This document shows positions 28,310 to 36,555 of a stretch of DNA of 36,762 nucleotides, piece after piece. The position numbers and the translations under genes were made by a program. Source of the stretch: Alistipes sp. GTDB lineage: Bacteria; Bacteroidota; Bacteroidia; Bacteroidales; Rikenellaceae. Location of the stretch: NCBI GenBank assembly GCA_017546725.1, contig JAFYRX010000016.1, positions 1-36,762 of the forward strand, written 5' to 3'. The first letter of the stretch is position 1. Each line of letters begins with the position of its first letter. The notes below the pieces were generated by a model. It was given only the letters and a program-made list of their open reading frames with translations, had not been told where the DNA came from and ran no database searches.

Positions 28310-30094
28310 ATGGAAGTATTGAACAATGTAGAGAATTTTGACTGGAACGCGTTTGAGAACGATTTGGACCTTTATGGTGGTCAGTCAAAGGAGCAGGTAT
28401 CAGAGGCTTATGGCCAGACTTTGTCTAACATCGCTGTTGGCGAGGTAGTAGAGGGTACTGTTAGCGAAATCAACAAGCGCGAGGTTACAGTTAACATCGG
28501 CTACAAGAGCGAGGGTATGATTCAGGCAACCGAGTTCCGTTACAACCCCGAACTCACCGTTGGTGACAAGGTTGAGGTTTACGTTGAGTCTGTAGAGGAC
28601 AAGGGCGGTGCTTTGGTACTCTCTCACAAGAAGGCACGTCAGTTGAAGAGTTGGGACCGTGTTAACGAGGCTCTTAACAATGACGAGATTATTAAGGGTT
28701 ACGTTAAGTGCCGTACAAAGGGTGGTATGATTGTCGACGTATTCGGCATCGAGGCATTCTTGCCCGGTTCACAGATTGACGTTAAGCCTATCCGCGACTA
28801 CGATATCTATGTTGACAAGACAATGGAGTTCAAGGTCGTTAAGATTAATCAGGAGTTCCGCAACGTAGTGGTATCTCACAAGGCTCTTATCGAGGCCGAG
28901 TTGGAGGCTCAGAAGCAGGTTATTATGTCTAAGTTGGAGAAGGGCCAGATTCTTGAGGGTACCGTTAAGAATATCACTAACTACGGTGTATTCATCGACT
29001 TGGGCGGTGTAGATGGTCTTATCCACATCACAGACCTCTCTTGGGGCCGTGTTAACCACCCCGAGGAGATTGTTGAGTTGGACCAGAAGTTGAACGTTGT
29101 TATCATCGACTTCGACGAGCAGAAGAAGCGTATCGCTTTGGGCTTGAAGCAGCTTACTGCACACCCCTGGGAGGCTTTGGATTCAGAGTTGAAGGTTGGT
29201 GACAAGGTTACTGGTAAGGTTGTTGTTATGGCTGACTACGGTGCATTCGTTGAGATTGCAACAGGCGTAGAGGGTCTTATCCACGTTTCAGAGATGTCTT
29301 GGAGCCAGCACTTGCGTTCTGCTCAGGAGTTCTTGAAGGTTGGTGACGACGTAGAGGCTGTTATCCTTACATTGGACCGCGAGGAGCGCAAGATGTCACT
29401 CGGTATCAAGCAGCTTACTCCCGACCCCTGGGAGGGTATCGACGCTAAGTACCCTGTAGGCACAAAGTGCACTGCTAAGGTTCGCAACTTCACTAACTTC
29501 GGCGTATTCGTTGAGATTGAGGAGGGCATCGATGGCCTTATCCACATCTCTGACTTGAGTTGGACTAAGAAGGTTAAGCACCCCAGCGAGTTCACTCAGA
29601 TTGGCGCTGAGATTGAGGTTGTAGTTCTTGAGATTGACAAGGAGAACCGCCGCTTGAGCCTTGGCCACAAGCAGTTGGAGGAGAATCCTTGGAACGAGAT
29701 TGAGAGCAAGTTTGCTGTTGACACAGTTCACACTGCTGCTATCAGCGAGCTCACAGACAAGGGTGCTGTTGTAGTTTTGGGTGAGAACATCACTGGCTTC
29801 GTTCCTGCTAAGCAGTTGGTTAAGGAGGACGGTACAACTTTGAAGGCTGGCGAGACTGCTGAGTTCAAGGTAATCGAGTTCTCAAAGGCTACAAAGCGTA
29901 TCACTTTGTCACACTCTCGTATCTACGAGGAGGCAAAGCGTGCTGAGATTGCTGCTGAGAAGGCTGAGAAGAAGGCTGCTGCTGATGCAACTAAGTCATC
30001 TGTAAAGAAGATTAACGCTTCTATCGAGAAGACTACTTTGGGTGACATCGCAGGCTTGGCAGAGTTGAAGGCTGCAATGGAGAAGAACAAGTAA
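28310..30094 (+). CDS. rpsA: 30S ribosomal protein S1
   Basis: 594 residues with six S1 (OB-fold) repeats starting near residues 45, 125, 213, 300, 385 and 470. Repeats 3-5 are the most alike (for example YGVFIDLGGVDGLIHITDLS, YGAFVEIATGVEGLIHVSEM, FGVFVEIEEGIDGLIHISDL). A Lys/Ala-rich tail (about 545-594) ends the protein. S1 binds the 30S platform and mRNA leaders; in Bacteroidetes, which rarely use Shine-Dalgarno pairing, mRNA recruitment may depend on it more heavily (inference). Codon choice is strongly biased (GTT, GGT, AAG), unlike its neighbours, consistent with high expression. The chosen ATG follows an A/T-rich stretch with no SD. Confidence 0.96.
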   Translation: MEVLNNVENFDWNAFENDLDLYGGQSKEQVSEAYGQTLSNIAVGEVVEGTVSEINKREVTVNIGYKSEGMIQATEFRYNPELTVGDKVEVYVESVEDKGGALVLSHKKARQLKSWDRVNEALNNDEIIKGYVKCRTKGGMIVDVFGIEAFLPGSQIDVKPIRDYDIYVDKTMEFKVVKINQEFRNVVVSHKALIEAELEAQKQVIMSKLEKGQILEGTVKNITNYGVFIDLGGVDGLIHITDLSWGRVNHPEEIVELDQKLNVVIIDFDEQKKRIALGLKQLTAHPWEALDSELKVGDKVTGKVVVMADYGAFVEIATGVEGLIHVSEMSWSQHLRSAQEFLKVGDDVEAVILTLDREERKMSLGIKQLTPDPWEGIDAKYPVGTKCTAKVRNFTNFGVFVEIEEGIDGLIHISDLSWTKKVKHPSEFTQIGAEIEVVVLEIDKENRRLSLGHKQLEENPWNEIESKFAVDTVHTAAISELTDKGAVVVLGENITGFVPAKQLVKEDGTTLKAGETAEFKVIEFSKATKRITLSHSRIYEEAKRAEIAAEKAEKKAAADATKSSVKKINASIEKTTLGDIAGLAELKAAMEKNK

Positions 30095-30118
30095 TAGAAG
30101 TTCATTCCCTATAACGAG

Positions 30119-30147
30119 AAGTCCCGAATCGCAATGATTCGGGACTT
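30119..30147. terminator. Intrinsic terminator of rpsA
   Basis: A 12-bp stem, AAGTCCCGAATC (30119-30130) with GATTCGGGACTT (30136-30147), 5-base loop, followed by TCTATTTAT. It may also serve the convergent phosphodiesterase gene, although the T-run on that side is weak. Confidence 0.85.
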
Positions 30148-30198
30148 TCTATTTATCGTCAAATTCAAGACACACTTTATATATAATATATGTATGTC

Positions 30199-31110
30199 TT
30201 ACTCAAATATCTCGACAATAGGACGACCTCGCCATACAGCAGGAGTCTTTGCGCCGAAGATGTAAGCAATGGTAGGTGCTGTGTCGTAACGTACAACAGA
30301 GGCCTCAATCTGATGTCCCTTCTTTACGCCAGGACCAAAGAATACCAACGGTGCCTCCATCTCGGACATTGAGGTGCTACCGTGGCCTGTACCAATACCG
30401 CCGTGGTCCGATACAATCATAAATATAGTATTATCATACATTCCTGCCTCCTTGGTGGCCTCTACAATCTTGGCGATATAGGCATCAACCTCGGGCAAAC
30501 GATTCATATAAGGCTCCGAGCCCCAGCCGTGTCTGTGACCTTCGGCATCGGGAGAGTCATATATACACATCGAAAACTCGGGCTTATGCTCCTTAAGATA
30601 TGATATGAAGGCATTGGTAATGTCGGCACTACGGCTCTCGCCCATCGGAATATGCTTATAGAAAGTTGCCGCCTTATTGTCAATCAAATCGCCCTGTACA
30701 TCCCACTCATACATAGCACAGATGTTCATCTCGGGATTATGCTCACGCAACACGGTGAGGATTGTCGGGAAGATACCATTCTTACCCAACTCGATAGAAG
30801 GGAAGTCGGGAGTACGGCTACCCCAGGTATTGTAACCGTGCATCTCGGGACCTACACCCATATACATCGATGCCCAATTACACGCACTCGACGAGGGGAG
30901 AATACTACGAGCCTGCAAAGTCCACGCACCCTCGGCCATCATCTGCTTAACGGTAGGCATATCGGCCGCCTCAACCGTATTACCAGCAAGACCGTCAAGA
31001 CCAATCATCACAACGTGTTTTACGCCGCTAACCCCACCATTTTCGTTCGTACACGACAGCATTGTCACCGCCATAGCGACTGCCGTCAAAATCATAAATA
31101 CTCTTTTCAT
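30199..31110 (-). CDS. Alkaline phosphatase-superfamily lipoprotein (nucleotide pyrophosphatase/phosphodiesterase type)
   Basis: 303 residues from the chosen start MKRVFMILTAVAM, a lipoprotein signal with C20 in TMLSC. A longer reading frame extends up to 31335 but would overlap the divergent GH97 start and bury the signal peptide, so it is rejected. Metal-site motifs of the type I phosphodiesterase group are present: D39 in IGLDG, a nucleophile region PSSSACN (72-78) with S75 in place of the usual Thr, D188 and H192 in SPDAEGH, D235-H236 in VSDHGG, and H243. It probably hydrolyses phosphodiesters or phosphate esters at the cell envelope; the substrate is unknown. It is divergent from the GH97 gene across 148 bases. 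Confidence 0.87.
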   Translation of the reverse strand: MKRVFMILTAVAMAVTMLSCTNENGGVSGVKHVVMIGLDGLAGNTVEAADMPTVKQMMAEGAWTLQARSILPSSSACNWASMYMGVGPEMHGYNTWGSRTPDFPSIELGKNGIFPTILTVLREHNPEMNICAMYEWDVQGDLIDNKAATFYKHIPMGESRSADITNAFISYLKEHKPEFSMCIYDSPDAEGHRHGWGSEPYMNRLPEVDAYIAKIVEATKEAGMYDNTIFMIVSDHGGIGTGHGSTSMSEMEAPLVFFGPGVKKGHQIEASVVRYDTAPTIAYIFGAKTPAVWRGRPIVEIFE

Positions 31111-31148
31111 ACCATACATATATTTATAAATCATTATATTTCTTTCTA

Positions 31149-31178
31149 CAAAATTAATGTTTCTACAAAAAGATTCAA
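31149..31178 (-). promoter_or_regulatory. Promoter of the phosphodiesterase lipoprotein (complete -33/-7)
   Basis: On the minus strand TTG (31176-31178), 19-base spacer, TAATTTTG (31149-31156), about 39 bases before the start at 31110. This supports the short version of the gene, because the longer reading frame would begin upstream of its own promoter. Confidence 0.7.
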
Positions 31179-31211
31179 ATAAAAAATCGATATTATTTGC
31201 TTTATAATTAC

Positions 31212-31219
31212 TACTTTTG
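31212..31219 (+). promoter_or_regulatory. Promoter -7 element for the GH97 gene
   Basis: TACTTTTG followed by C, matching TAnnTTTG, about 39 bases before the ATG at 31259. The -33 half is not recognisable. The two divergent promoters here are separated by about 35 bases. Confidence 0.6.
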
Positions 31220-31258
31220 CAGCATTGAAACAACATAAATAACATAATACTAATTAAA

Positions 31259-33208
31259 ATGAAGAGATTTTTCTTACTTTTGGTCGCTATGCTTATCGGC
31301 TCTATCGCCATCAGCGTAGCAGCACCCGCAAACAAATCTTACAAGGTTACATCACCCGATGGCAGAATTACGGTTGATGTAAAGTTGAACCACAAGATTT
31401 CTTACTCGGTTTATTCTAACAACAACTTGATGTTGAAGGATTGCGACTTGTCGTTGCAACTCGCTGACGGAGAGGTTGGTTTCAACCCCAAAGTTAAGAA
31501 GGCTAAGACATCGGTTATTGACGAGACTGTAAAGCGCGAGATTCCGATGAAGAATGCCGAGGTTCGCAACCACTGCAACGTATTGTCGCTTACAATGGCA
31601 GACAACTACACTGTCGAGTTCCGCGTATATGACTGCGGTTTTGCTTACCGTTTCATCCTCGACAAGGGTGGCGAGATTGAGGTTGTGAACGAGGAGGTAG
31701 GTCTTAACTTCCCCGAGAACTACAAGGCTCACATCTCAAAGACTGGCAGTTTCAAGACATCTTACGAGGTACCCTACTCTCACACAACAACACAAGAGTA
31801 CGGCTACCGTGATGAGATGATTTATTTGCCCGTATTGTTGGAGGCTCCCACAGGTGAGAAAATCCTTATCTCAGAGGCTAACCTCAAAGATTATCCCGCA
31901 ATGTTCTTCCGCAGCACAGGCAACAATGGTTTGACATCGCTCTTCCCCAAATATCCGTTGGAGGTAGAGGATGATGGCGACCGCAGCCAGAAAATCTTGA
32001 AGGAGGCTAACTACATCGCCAAGACTTCAGGCTCACGCGACCTCCCCTGGCGTATGTTTGTTATCTCAAAGCAGGATAAGGACCTTTTGGAGCAGGAGAT
32101 GGTTTACAACCTCTCTGACCCCAACGAGATTGGCGATACAAGCTGGGTTCGCACAGGTAAGGTTGCTTGGGATTGGTGGAACCACTGGCAGGTATGGGGT
32201 GTTGACTTCCGCGCGGGAATCAACTTCGAGACCTACAAGTATTACATTGATTTCGCATCGAAGTATGGCATCGAGTATATCATTATGGACGAGGGCTGGG
32301 CTCGCAACACTCGTGACCCGTTCAACAGCAACCCCGACATCAACTTGCCTGAGTTGATTAAGTACGGTAAGAGCAAAAACGTTGACATCGTTTTGTGGCT
32401 TACTTGGCTCACAACAGAGAAGAACTTCTCACTCTTTGAGAAGTTTGCAGAGTGGGGAATTGCAGGTGTGAAGATTGACTTTATGGACCGTAGCGACCAG
32501 TGGATGGTTAACTTCTACGAGCGTGTAGCAAAAGAGGCTGCAAAGCACAAATTGTTCGTAGACTTCCACGGCTCATTCAAGCCTGCAGGTTTGGAGCGCC
32601 GCTACCCCAACATCATCTCTTATGAGGGTATTCGCGGCTTGGAGCAGGGTGGTAACTGCAGACCCGAGAACACTATCTTCATTCCATTCATCCGTAATGC
32701 CGTAGGTCCGGCTGACTTTACACCAGGCTCAATGTTCTCGGCACAGCCACAGGACAACCGATCTTCATTCTCTAACGCTATGGGTTCAGGTACTCGTGCC
32801 TACCAGATGGCTCTTTATGTAGTATTGGAGAGCGGTATCCAGATGTTGGCCGATACTCCGACACGTTACCTACAGGAGGCAGAGTGTACAGAGTACATCG
32901 CATCTGTTCCTGTAATCTGGGACGAGACAAAGGTTTTGGATGCCAAGGTAGGTGAGTACGTAGTCACTGCACGTCGCAAGGGTGACAAGTGGTTTATCGG
33001 TGCAATCACCAACAACGATGGCCGTACACTTGAGGTTAACCTCGACTTCTTGAAGGATGGCGAGCACTCATTCACATCGTTCGAGGATGGCATCAACGCC
33101 GACCGTCAGGCTATGGACTACAAGAAGCGCACATCGAAGGTTAATAAGGATACAAAACTTACAATCAAGATGGTACGCAACGGTGGTTTCTGCGGTGTAA
33201 TCGAGTAA
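31259..33208 (+). CDS. Exported GH97 glycoside hydrolase, predicted retaining alpha-galactosidase type
   Basis: 649 residues. A signal peptide (MKRFFLLLVAMLIGS through about residue 21, AA-P) directs export. An N-terminal beta-supersandwich (about 25-285) precedes a TIM barrel (about 290-550) and a C-terminal beta domain. VAWDWWNHWQVWG (about 303-315) and the calcium-associated glutamates are typical of GH97. D407 in GVKIDFMDRSDQ sits where retaining members such as BtGH97b have the nucleophile, and E456 in SYEGIRGLE is the expected acid/base. Inverting SusB-type alpha-glucosidases use a different base, so alpha-galactosidase-like specificity is favoured, as inference. It is not part of a sus cluster. 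Codon use is biased toward GTT/GGT, hinting at good expression. Confidence 0.9.
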   Translation: MKRFFLLLVAMLIGSIAISVAAPANKSYKVTSPDGRITVDVKLNHKISYSVYSNNNLMLKDCDLSLQLADGEVGFNPKVKKAKTSVIDETVKREIPMKNAEVRNHCNVLSLTMADNYTVEFRVYDCGFAYRFILDKGGEIEVVNEEVGLNFPENYKAHISKTGSFKTSYEVPYSHTTTQEYGYRDEMIYLPVLLEAPTGEKILISEANLKDYPAMFFRSTGNNGLTSLFPKYPLEVEDDGDRSQKILKEANYIAKTSGSRDLPWRMFVISKQDKDLLEQEMVYNLSDPNEIGDTSWVRTGKVAWDWWNHWQVWGVDFRAGINFETYKYYIDFASKYGIEYIIMDEGWARNTRDPFNSNPDINLPELIKYGKSKNVDIVLWLTWLTTEKNFSLFEKFAEWGIAGVKIDFMDRSDQWMVNFYERVAKEAAKHKLFVDFHGSFKPAGLERRYPNIISYEGIRGLEQGGNCRPENTIFIPFIRNAVGPADFTPGSMFSAQPQDNRSSFSNAMGSGTRAYQMALYVVLESGIQMLADTPTRYLQEAECTEYIASVPVIWDETKVLDAKVGEYVVTARRKGDKWFIGAITNNDGRTLEVNLDFLKDGEHSFTSFEDGINADRQAMDYKKRTSKVNKDTKLTIKMVRNGGFCGVIE

Positions 33209-33226
33209 CACTACATAGCAATATAC

Positions 33227-33265
33227 AAAATAGGCTGTCCAACATCGGTTGCGACAGCCTATTTT
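33227..33265. terminator. Bidirectional intrinsic terminator after GH97
   Basis: A 13-bp stem: AAAATAGGCTGTC (33227-33239) with GACAGCCTATTTT (33253-33265), loop of 13 bases beginning CAACAT. T-runs lie on both sides, so it can also stop the convergent AraC-type gene. The stem-loop core TGTCCAaCAT resembles the terminator at 26602. Confidence 0.87.
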
Positions 33266-33295
33266 ATTATGTTTCGTGCTCGACTCTTACGGCCG

Positions 33296-34213
33296 TTACA
33301 TACCCTGCGACCTGTAACGCGAAGGCGAAATACCTACTCGCTGCTTAAAGTATTTTCCGAAGAAGGATTGCGACACGAAATTCAATCGCTCGGATATCTC
33401 TTGTATGCTCAAACCCTGAAGCATCAACAACTCTTTAGCCTTACGGATAACAGCCTCATCAATTACAGTCGAAGCATTGCGGCCCAAAGTATTCTTGCAT
33501 ATAAGAGACAGATACTTTGGCGAAATGCCCAGAGAATTGGCATAATACTCGACACTTCGCTCGCTCTCGCACTTCTCGCTCAACAGCGACACAAACTGCT
33601 GCATCACGTTATCCGAACGCATAACACGTTTATGAGGTATTCCCAACTCAGCCTTGTCGTTTATCATAGACATAAACATATAGAATACCGACGTAAAGAG
33701 CGACATAATCATCTTATCGGCATAGGGATAATGGTCCGACACACTTACCATATCCGACAGCGTGCCTGCTAGACGATGCAGATGCTCGATATCATCATCA
33801 CCTACCGTTATGCAAGGGCTCTGATTACACATCAAACGCAATTTCATTGAATCGGCCACATCAAGAGCCGACTTATTGATAAAGGGATGCGAAAACGATA
33901 TAAGATAACCCATACAGGCCTTGCTGCACTTCATCGACGTAATAACAGAATCCTCATTTACGATTAATATAGAGTTATTACGCACTTCACACGCAATGCC
34001 ATTTACAACTGTCTTGACGGAACCGCTGCACACAACAGCAATACAGATGCCGTCGATTGCACAATTATGCGTCCCCTCTTCGGGAGTTTGAAAACGCACC
34101 AACGACAACATTCCGAAATCTTCAGACTTAAAATGGGCTTCAGTAAAATACTTGCTGATTCGCTGAACCGAAATTCTGCGGTCTCTTCCACACTCTTCTC
34201 TCATCTTTCTCAC
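33296..34213 (-). CDS. AraC-family transcriptional regulator
   Basis: 305 residues. The N-terminal part (about 25-190) is a cupin-like ligand-binding domain without strong identity. The C-terminal AraC DNA-binding domain (about 205-303) has two helix-turn-helices; the second includes VSQSFFGKYFKQRVGISPSR, the family signature. The start at 34213 (MRKMREEC) may instead be the Met three codons later. It is the last gene of a minus-strand run with ApbE and a YegS-like kinase, 68 bases after the latter. A purine-rich stretch (34232-34272 on this strand) fills most of that gap; no promoter is evident in it. Target genes are unknown. Confidence 0.92.
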   Translation of the reverse strand: MRKMREECGRDRRISVQRISKYFTEAHFKSEDFGMLSLVRFQTPEEGTHNCAIDGICIAVVCSGSVKTVVNGIACEVRNNSILIVNEDSVITSMKCSKACMGYLISFSHPFINKSALDVADSMKLRLMCNQSPCITVGDDDIEHLHRLAGTLSDMVSVSDHYPYADKMIMSLFTSVFYMFMSMINDKAELGIPHKRVMRSDNVMQQFVSLLSEKCESERSVEYYANSLGISPKYLSLICKNTLGRNASTVIDEAVIRKAKELLMLQGLSIQEISERLNFVSQSFFGKYFKQRVGISPSRYRSQGM

Positions 34214-34281
34214 AATTTTATTAATTCTCGCTCTCCAAAAAATCTAACTCTCTTCTCTCTCACTCAGTCTCACCCGTCGTA

Positions 34282-35172
34282 TTACGACGTTTTGGGGCAT
34301 ACTACCCGCAGTGCCCCCGAAAGGCAGGTAACCTTTAACGGGAACCTCACGCCACTTTGGCCATCTATGTCGGTAGCCTCGCTCGAAGGCGTGACAAACA
34401 TAATATTACCCGACTGTATGTACTTTACAGCATTGGTCCTGACACCAAATACATACAACAACATATCGATTGCCGAAAAACCTATCAAATGGCGTTTACG
34501 CAAGAACAAACAATCAAAAACACCATCCTTAAGGCTCGACTTACGCATCAATGGCACTCGGCCCGCAGTCTCGCCATTAAGCACCAAACCCATCAACGTC
34601 GGAAAATAAAAGGTCTCCTTGTCGGTGGTGATGGTCAACGGTATGCCGTGCATCGTACGCAACTCCTTCAGGCCCTCCATTAGATAGGCAAAACGGCCCA
34701 CTTTTTTCTTAAGGTGTTGTGGCGTATGTTGCGATGTTGTGGTGAAAATTCCGAAACTGAATATATTGATAAAGTACTTTTTATTTCCCTCCTGGTCAAT
34801 CTGCTCAACAAGGCCGCAGTCGATATTATCAATCTCACCATCAATAATTTGGCGTGATGCTCTAATCACATCGGCCGACATACCCAACGCACCCGCAAAA
34901 TCATTGGCCGTACCTGTAGGAATCACCGCCAACGGGATATCGAGGCCTCGGTGCATCATTGCATTTACTACATAATTAATCGTACCATCGCCGCCCGCAA
35001 TAATGACGAAATCGCACATTCCGACACTATCAAACGGGTTTTTATCAAACGACAATAACTGCGGACGCAACTCGCAATCAACATCGGAGAACATCTTGAC
35101 GATACGCTCTACCTTGCCTGCGATTTTGCCTCGGCCAGCCTTTTCATTATATAGTAAAATTGCTCGTTTCAT
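34282..35172 (-). CDS. Diacylglycerol/sphingosine kinase-family lipid kinase (YegS/DgkB-like)
   Basis: 296 residues. The catalytic domain carries IIAGGDGTINYVVNAM (about 76-92), the nucleotide-binding GGDGT signature, and PTGTANDFAGALG, the second family motif. The C-terminal beta-sandwich domain (about 130-290) is complete, with the DGVFDCLFLR segment. It should phosphorylate diacylglycerol, ceramide/sphingosine or a related lipid. Bacteroidales make sphingolipids, so a sphingoid substrate is possible but not shown. It lies 40 bases after the ApbE gene and is probably cotranscribed. Confidence 0.9.
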   Translation of the reverse strand: MKRAILLYNEKAGRGKIAGKVERIVKMFSDVDCELRPQLLSFDKNPFDSVGMCDFVIIAGGDGTINYVVNAMMHRGLDIPLAVIPTGTANDFAGALGMSADVIRASRQIIDGEIDNIDCGLVEQIDQEGNKKYFINIFSFGIFTTTSQHTPQHLKKKVGRFAYLMEGLKELRTMHGIPLTITTDKETFYFPTLMGLVLNGETAGRVPLMRKSSLKDGVFDCLFLRKRHLIGFSAIDMLLYVFGVRTNAVKYIQSGNIMFVTPSSEATDIDGQSGVRFPLKVTCLSGALRVVCPKTS

Positions 35173-35212
35173 AACACTAAATCATACACATTACAGCGCG
35201 TAACACAATAAT

Positions 35213-36265
35213 CTACAACGCATTAAAACCCTTGCTATGGCTCAATGCCGATTCGAGTTGCGACGAATAATATATCTCATACTCATCACCCTCGCCCGCC
35301 GTAATAAAATAGACATAAACGCCTCGTTCGGCCATTCGGCGAGCCAACACAATAGCCCGTTCCTTGCCTAAAGCCATAAACATCGTACCATAGGCATCAG
35401 CCTCGGCACAAGTCGGTGCTACAACCGTTGCTGACAACAAATCGCTGATGACACTTTGCCCCGTACGCGGGTCTATCGTGTGAGCCACCTTCTTACCATC
35501 ATCGTTGACATAATAACGGCGATAGTTGCCAGATGTAGCCATCGAGTAGTTGCTCAACGAGATGACCTGCTGTATGTAGTCGCCATTGCTCTGATTACCC
35601 TCAAACGGAGTCTCTACGCCTACACGCCAGGCCAAACCTTTCTTGTTGACACCCTTGCAACGCACCTCTCCGCCTATATCGACAATGTAGTTCTCTATGC
35701 CCATCTTCTCCAATTCCTGTGCCGCTAAATCGACAGTATAACCTTTGGCTATAGAGTTAAAATCCAACTGCACTCGCTCATCGGCCTTGATGAGTCGGCC
35801 ATCCTCCACACGAATCTTCTCCATACCGACAAACTCCAGCAAAGAATCGACATTTACTTTATGTTCACGATTCTCGCGAGCAAAGCCATAGGCTGAAGTC
35901 AACGGCTTGATTGTCACATCATAAACACCATCACTCTCGATATTGACTCTACGTGCCAACTCGATATTGTAGGCGATATGCGAATCGAGACTATCGGTCT
36001 CACCGCGATTGATTCGGCTCAGCAATGAGTTTTCATCGAAGATGGACATTGAACGCTTGGCAACACTATCCAAACTCATCATCCTCGAATAGATTTCCGA
36101 AGTCTCGACATCGGTCTCGGCCACTATATGCAGAATGGTCCCTAACATCTGCCCGTCGACGGTAACATATTCGCTCCTGGATGCAGTACCACAACTCACA
36201 ATGCAACACATTATGAGAAATAGACTTACCCCTCGGAAAAACAGATTAACAGTACGATGCAACAT
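35213..36265 (-). CDS. apbE: FAD:protein FMN transferase (ApbE-type lipoprotein)
   Basis: 350 residues. A lipoprotein signal with C25 (CIVSC) anchors it outside the inner membrane. ApbE motifs are visible: LDFNSIAKGYTVD (167-179), DIGGEVRCKG (196-205), SMATSGNYRRYY (241-252), HTIDPRTG (262-269) and EADAYGTMFMALG (288-300), covering the FAD and Mg2+ sites. The enzyme transfers FMN from FAD to a Ser/Thr of target proteins such as NqrB/NqrC or RnfD/RnfG. Those targets are not in this window. It is first in the run with the lipid kinase and AraC regulator and has its own -7 promoter element. Confidence 0.95.
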   Translation of the reverse strand: MLHRTVNLFFRGVSLFLIMCCIVSCGTASRSEYVTVDGQMLGTILHIVAETDVETSEIYSRMMSLDSVAKRSMSIFDENSLLSRINRGETDSLDSHIAYNIELARRVNIESDGVYDVTIKPLTSAYGFARENREHKVNVDSLLEFVGMEKIRVEDGRLIKADERVQLDFNSIAKGYTVDLAAQELEKMGIENYIVDIGGEVRCKGVNKKGLAWRVGVETPFEGNQSNGDYIQQVISLSNYSMATSGNYRRYYVNDDGKKVAHTIDPRTGQSVISDLLSATVVAPTCAEADAYGTMFMALGKERAIVLARRMAERGVYVYFITAGEGDEYEIYYSSQLESALSHSKGFNAL

Positions 36266-36335
36266 AACCTTTCTGCCTTAAGAAATATGCACGAATTTTT
36301 CGGGCCGTAGCCCCCTAATTGCGTGCAATTATATG

Positions 36336-36343
36336 CAAATTTA
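36336..36343 (-). promoter_or_regulatory. Promoter -7 element for apbE
   Basis: Reads TAAATTTG on the minus strand, about 71 bases upstream of the ApbE start. No TTG lies at the expected distance upstream. The interval 36266-36438 otherwise holds no gene. Confidence 0.6.
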
Positions 36344-36415
36344 GCAAAATTTTACATATTACACTTAAAATCGGCAAAATAGCGACAAAAAATAACGTTT
36401 TTAAGGCTAAAATAT

Positions 36416-36446
36416 TTGTCTCTTAACTAAATTCGGAGTAATTTTG
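36416..36446 (+). promoter_or_regulatory. Promoter of rpsO (complete -33/-7)
   Basis: TTG (36416-36418), 20-base spacer, TAATTTTG (36439-36446). Transcription should start near 36452, leaving a leader of about 100 bases before the rpsO ATG. Confidence 0.8.
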
Positions 36447-36451
36447 CGCCA

Positions 36452-36555
36452 CGCTCTGGCGTTATTCACGGTAAGGGGAATGCGTCGTAGAGTGGAACCA
36501 GGGTTGCGACCTTTTTGTCAAAGGGAAGGCACAGCCCATAAAATCTTAATTTTTT
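36452..36555 (+). promoter_or_regulatory. Structured rpsO mRNA leader, candidate S15 autoregulatory element
   Basis: The roughly 100-base leader can fold into several small stems: GTCG/CGAC (36484-36487 with 36507-36510) around an inner AAC-CAGG-GTT hairpin, CCTTT/AAAGG (36510-36514 with 36520-36524), and GGC/GCC (36528-36530 with 36534-36536). The last 15 bases before ATG are A/T only apart from one C, as is usual for unpaired start regions in Bacteroidetes. Some of these stems share bases and may be alternatives. Ribosomal protein S15 represses its own mRNA through leader structures in several phyla, so this is a plausible regulator, unproven here. Confidence 0.5.

Noticed and set aside
31111-31335. 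75-residue N-terminal extension of the phosphodiesterase lipoprotein
   Set aside because: It would overlap the divergent GH97 gene and its promoter and bury the lipoprotein signal; the predicted promoter lies downstream of that start.
36470-36515. Possible tRNA-like segment before rpsO
   Set aside because: A GGTTCCACTC string on the reverse strand recalls a T-loop, but no acceptor stem, anticodon arm or proper spacing can be found.
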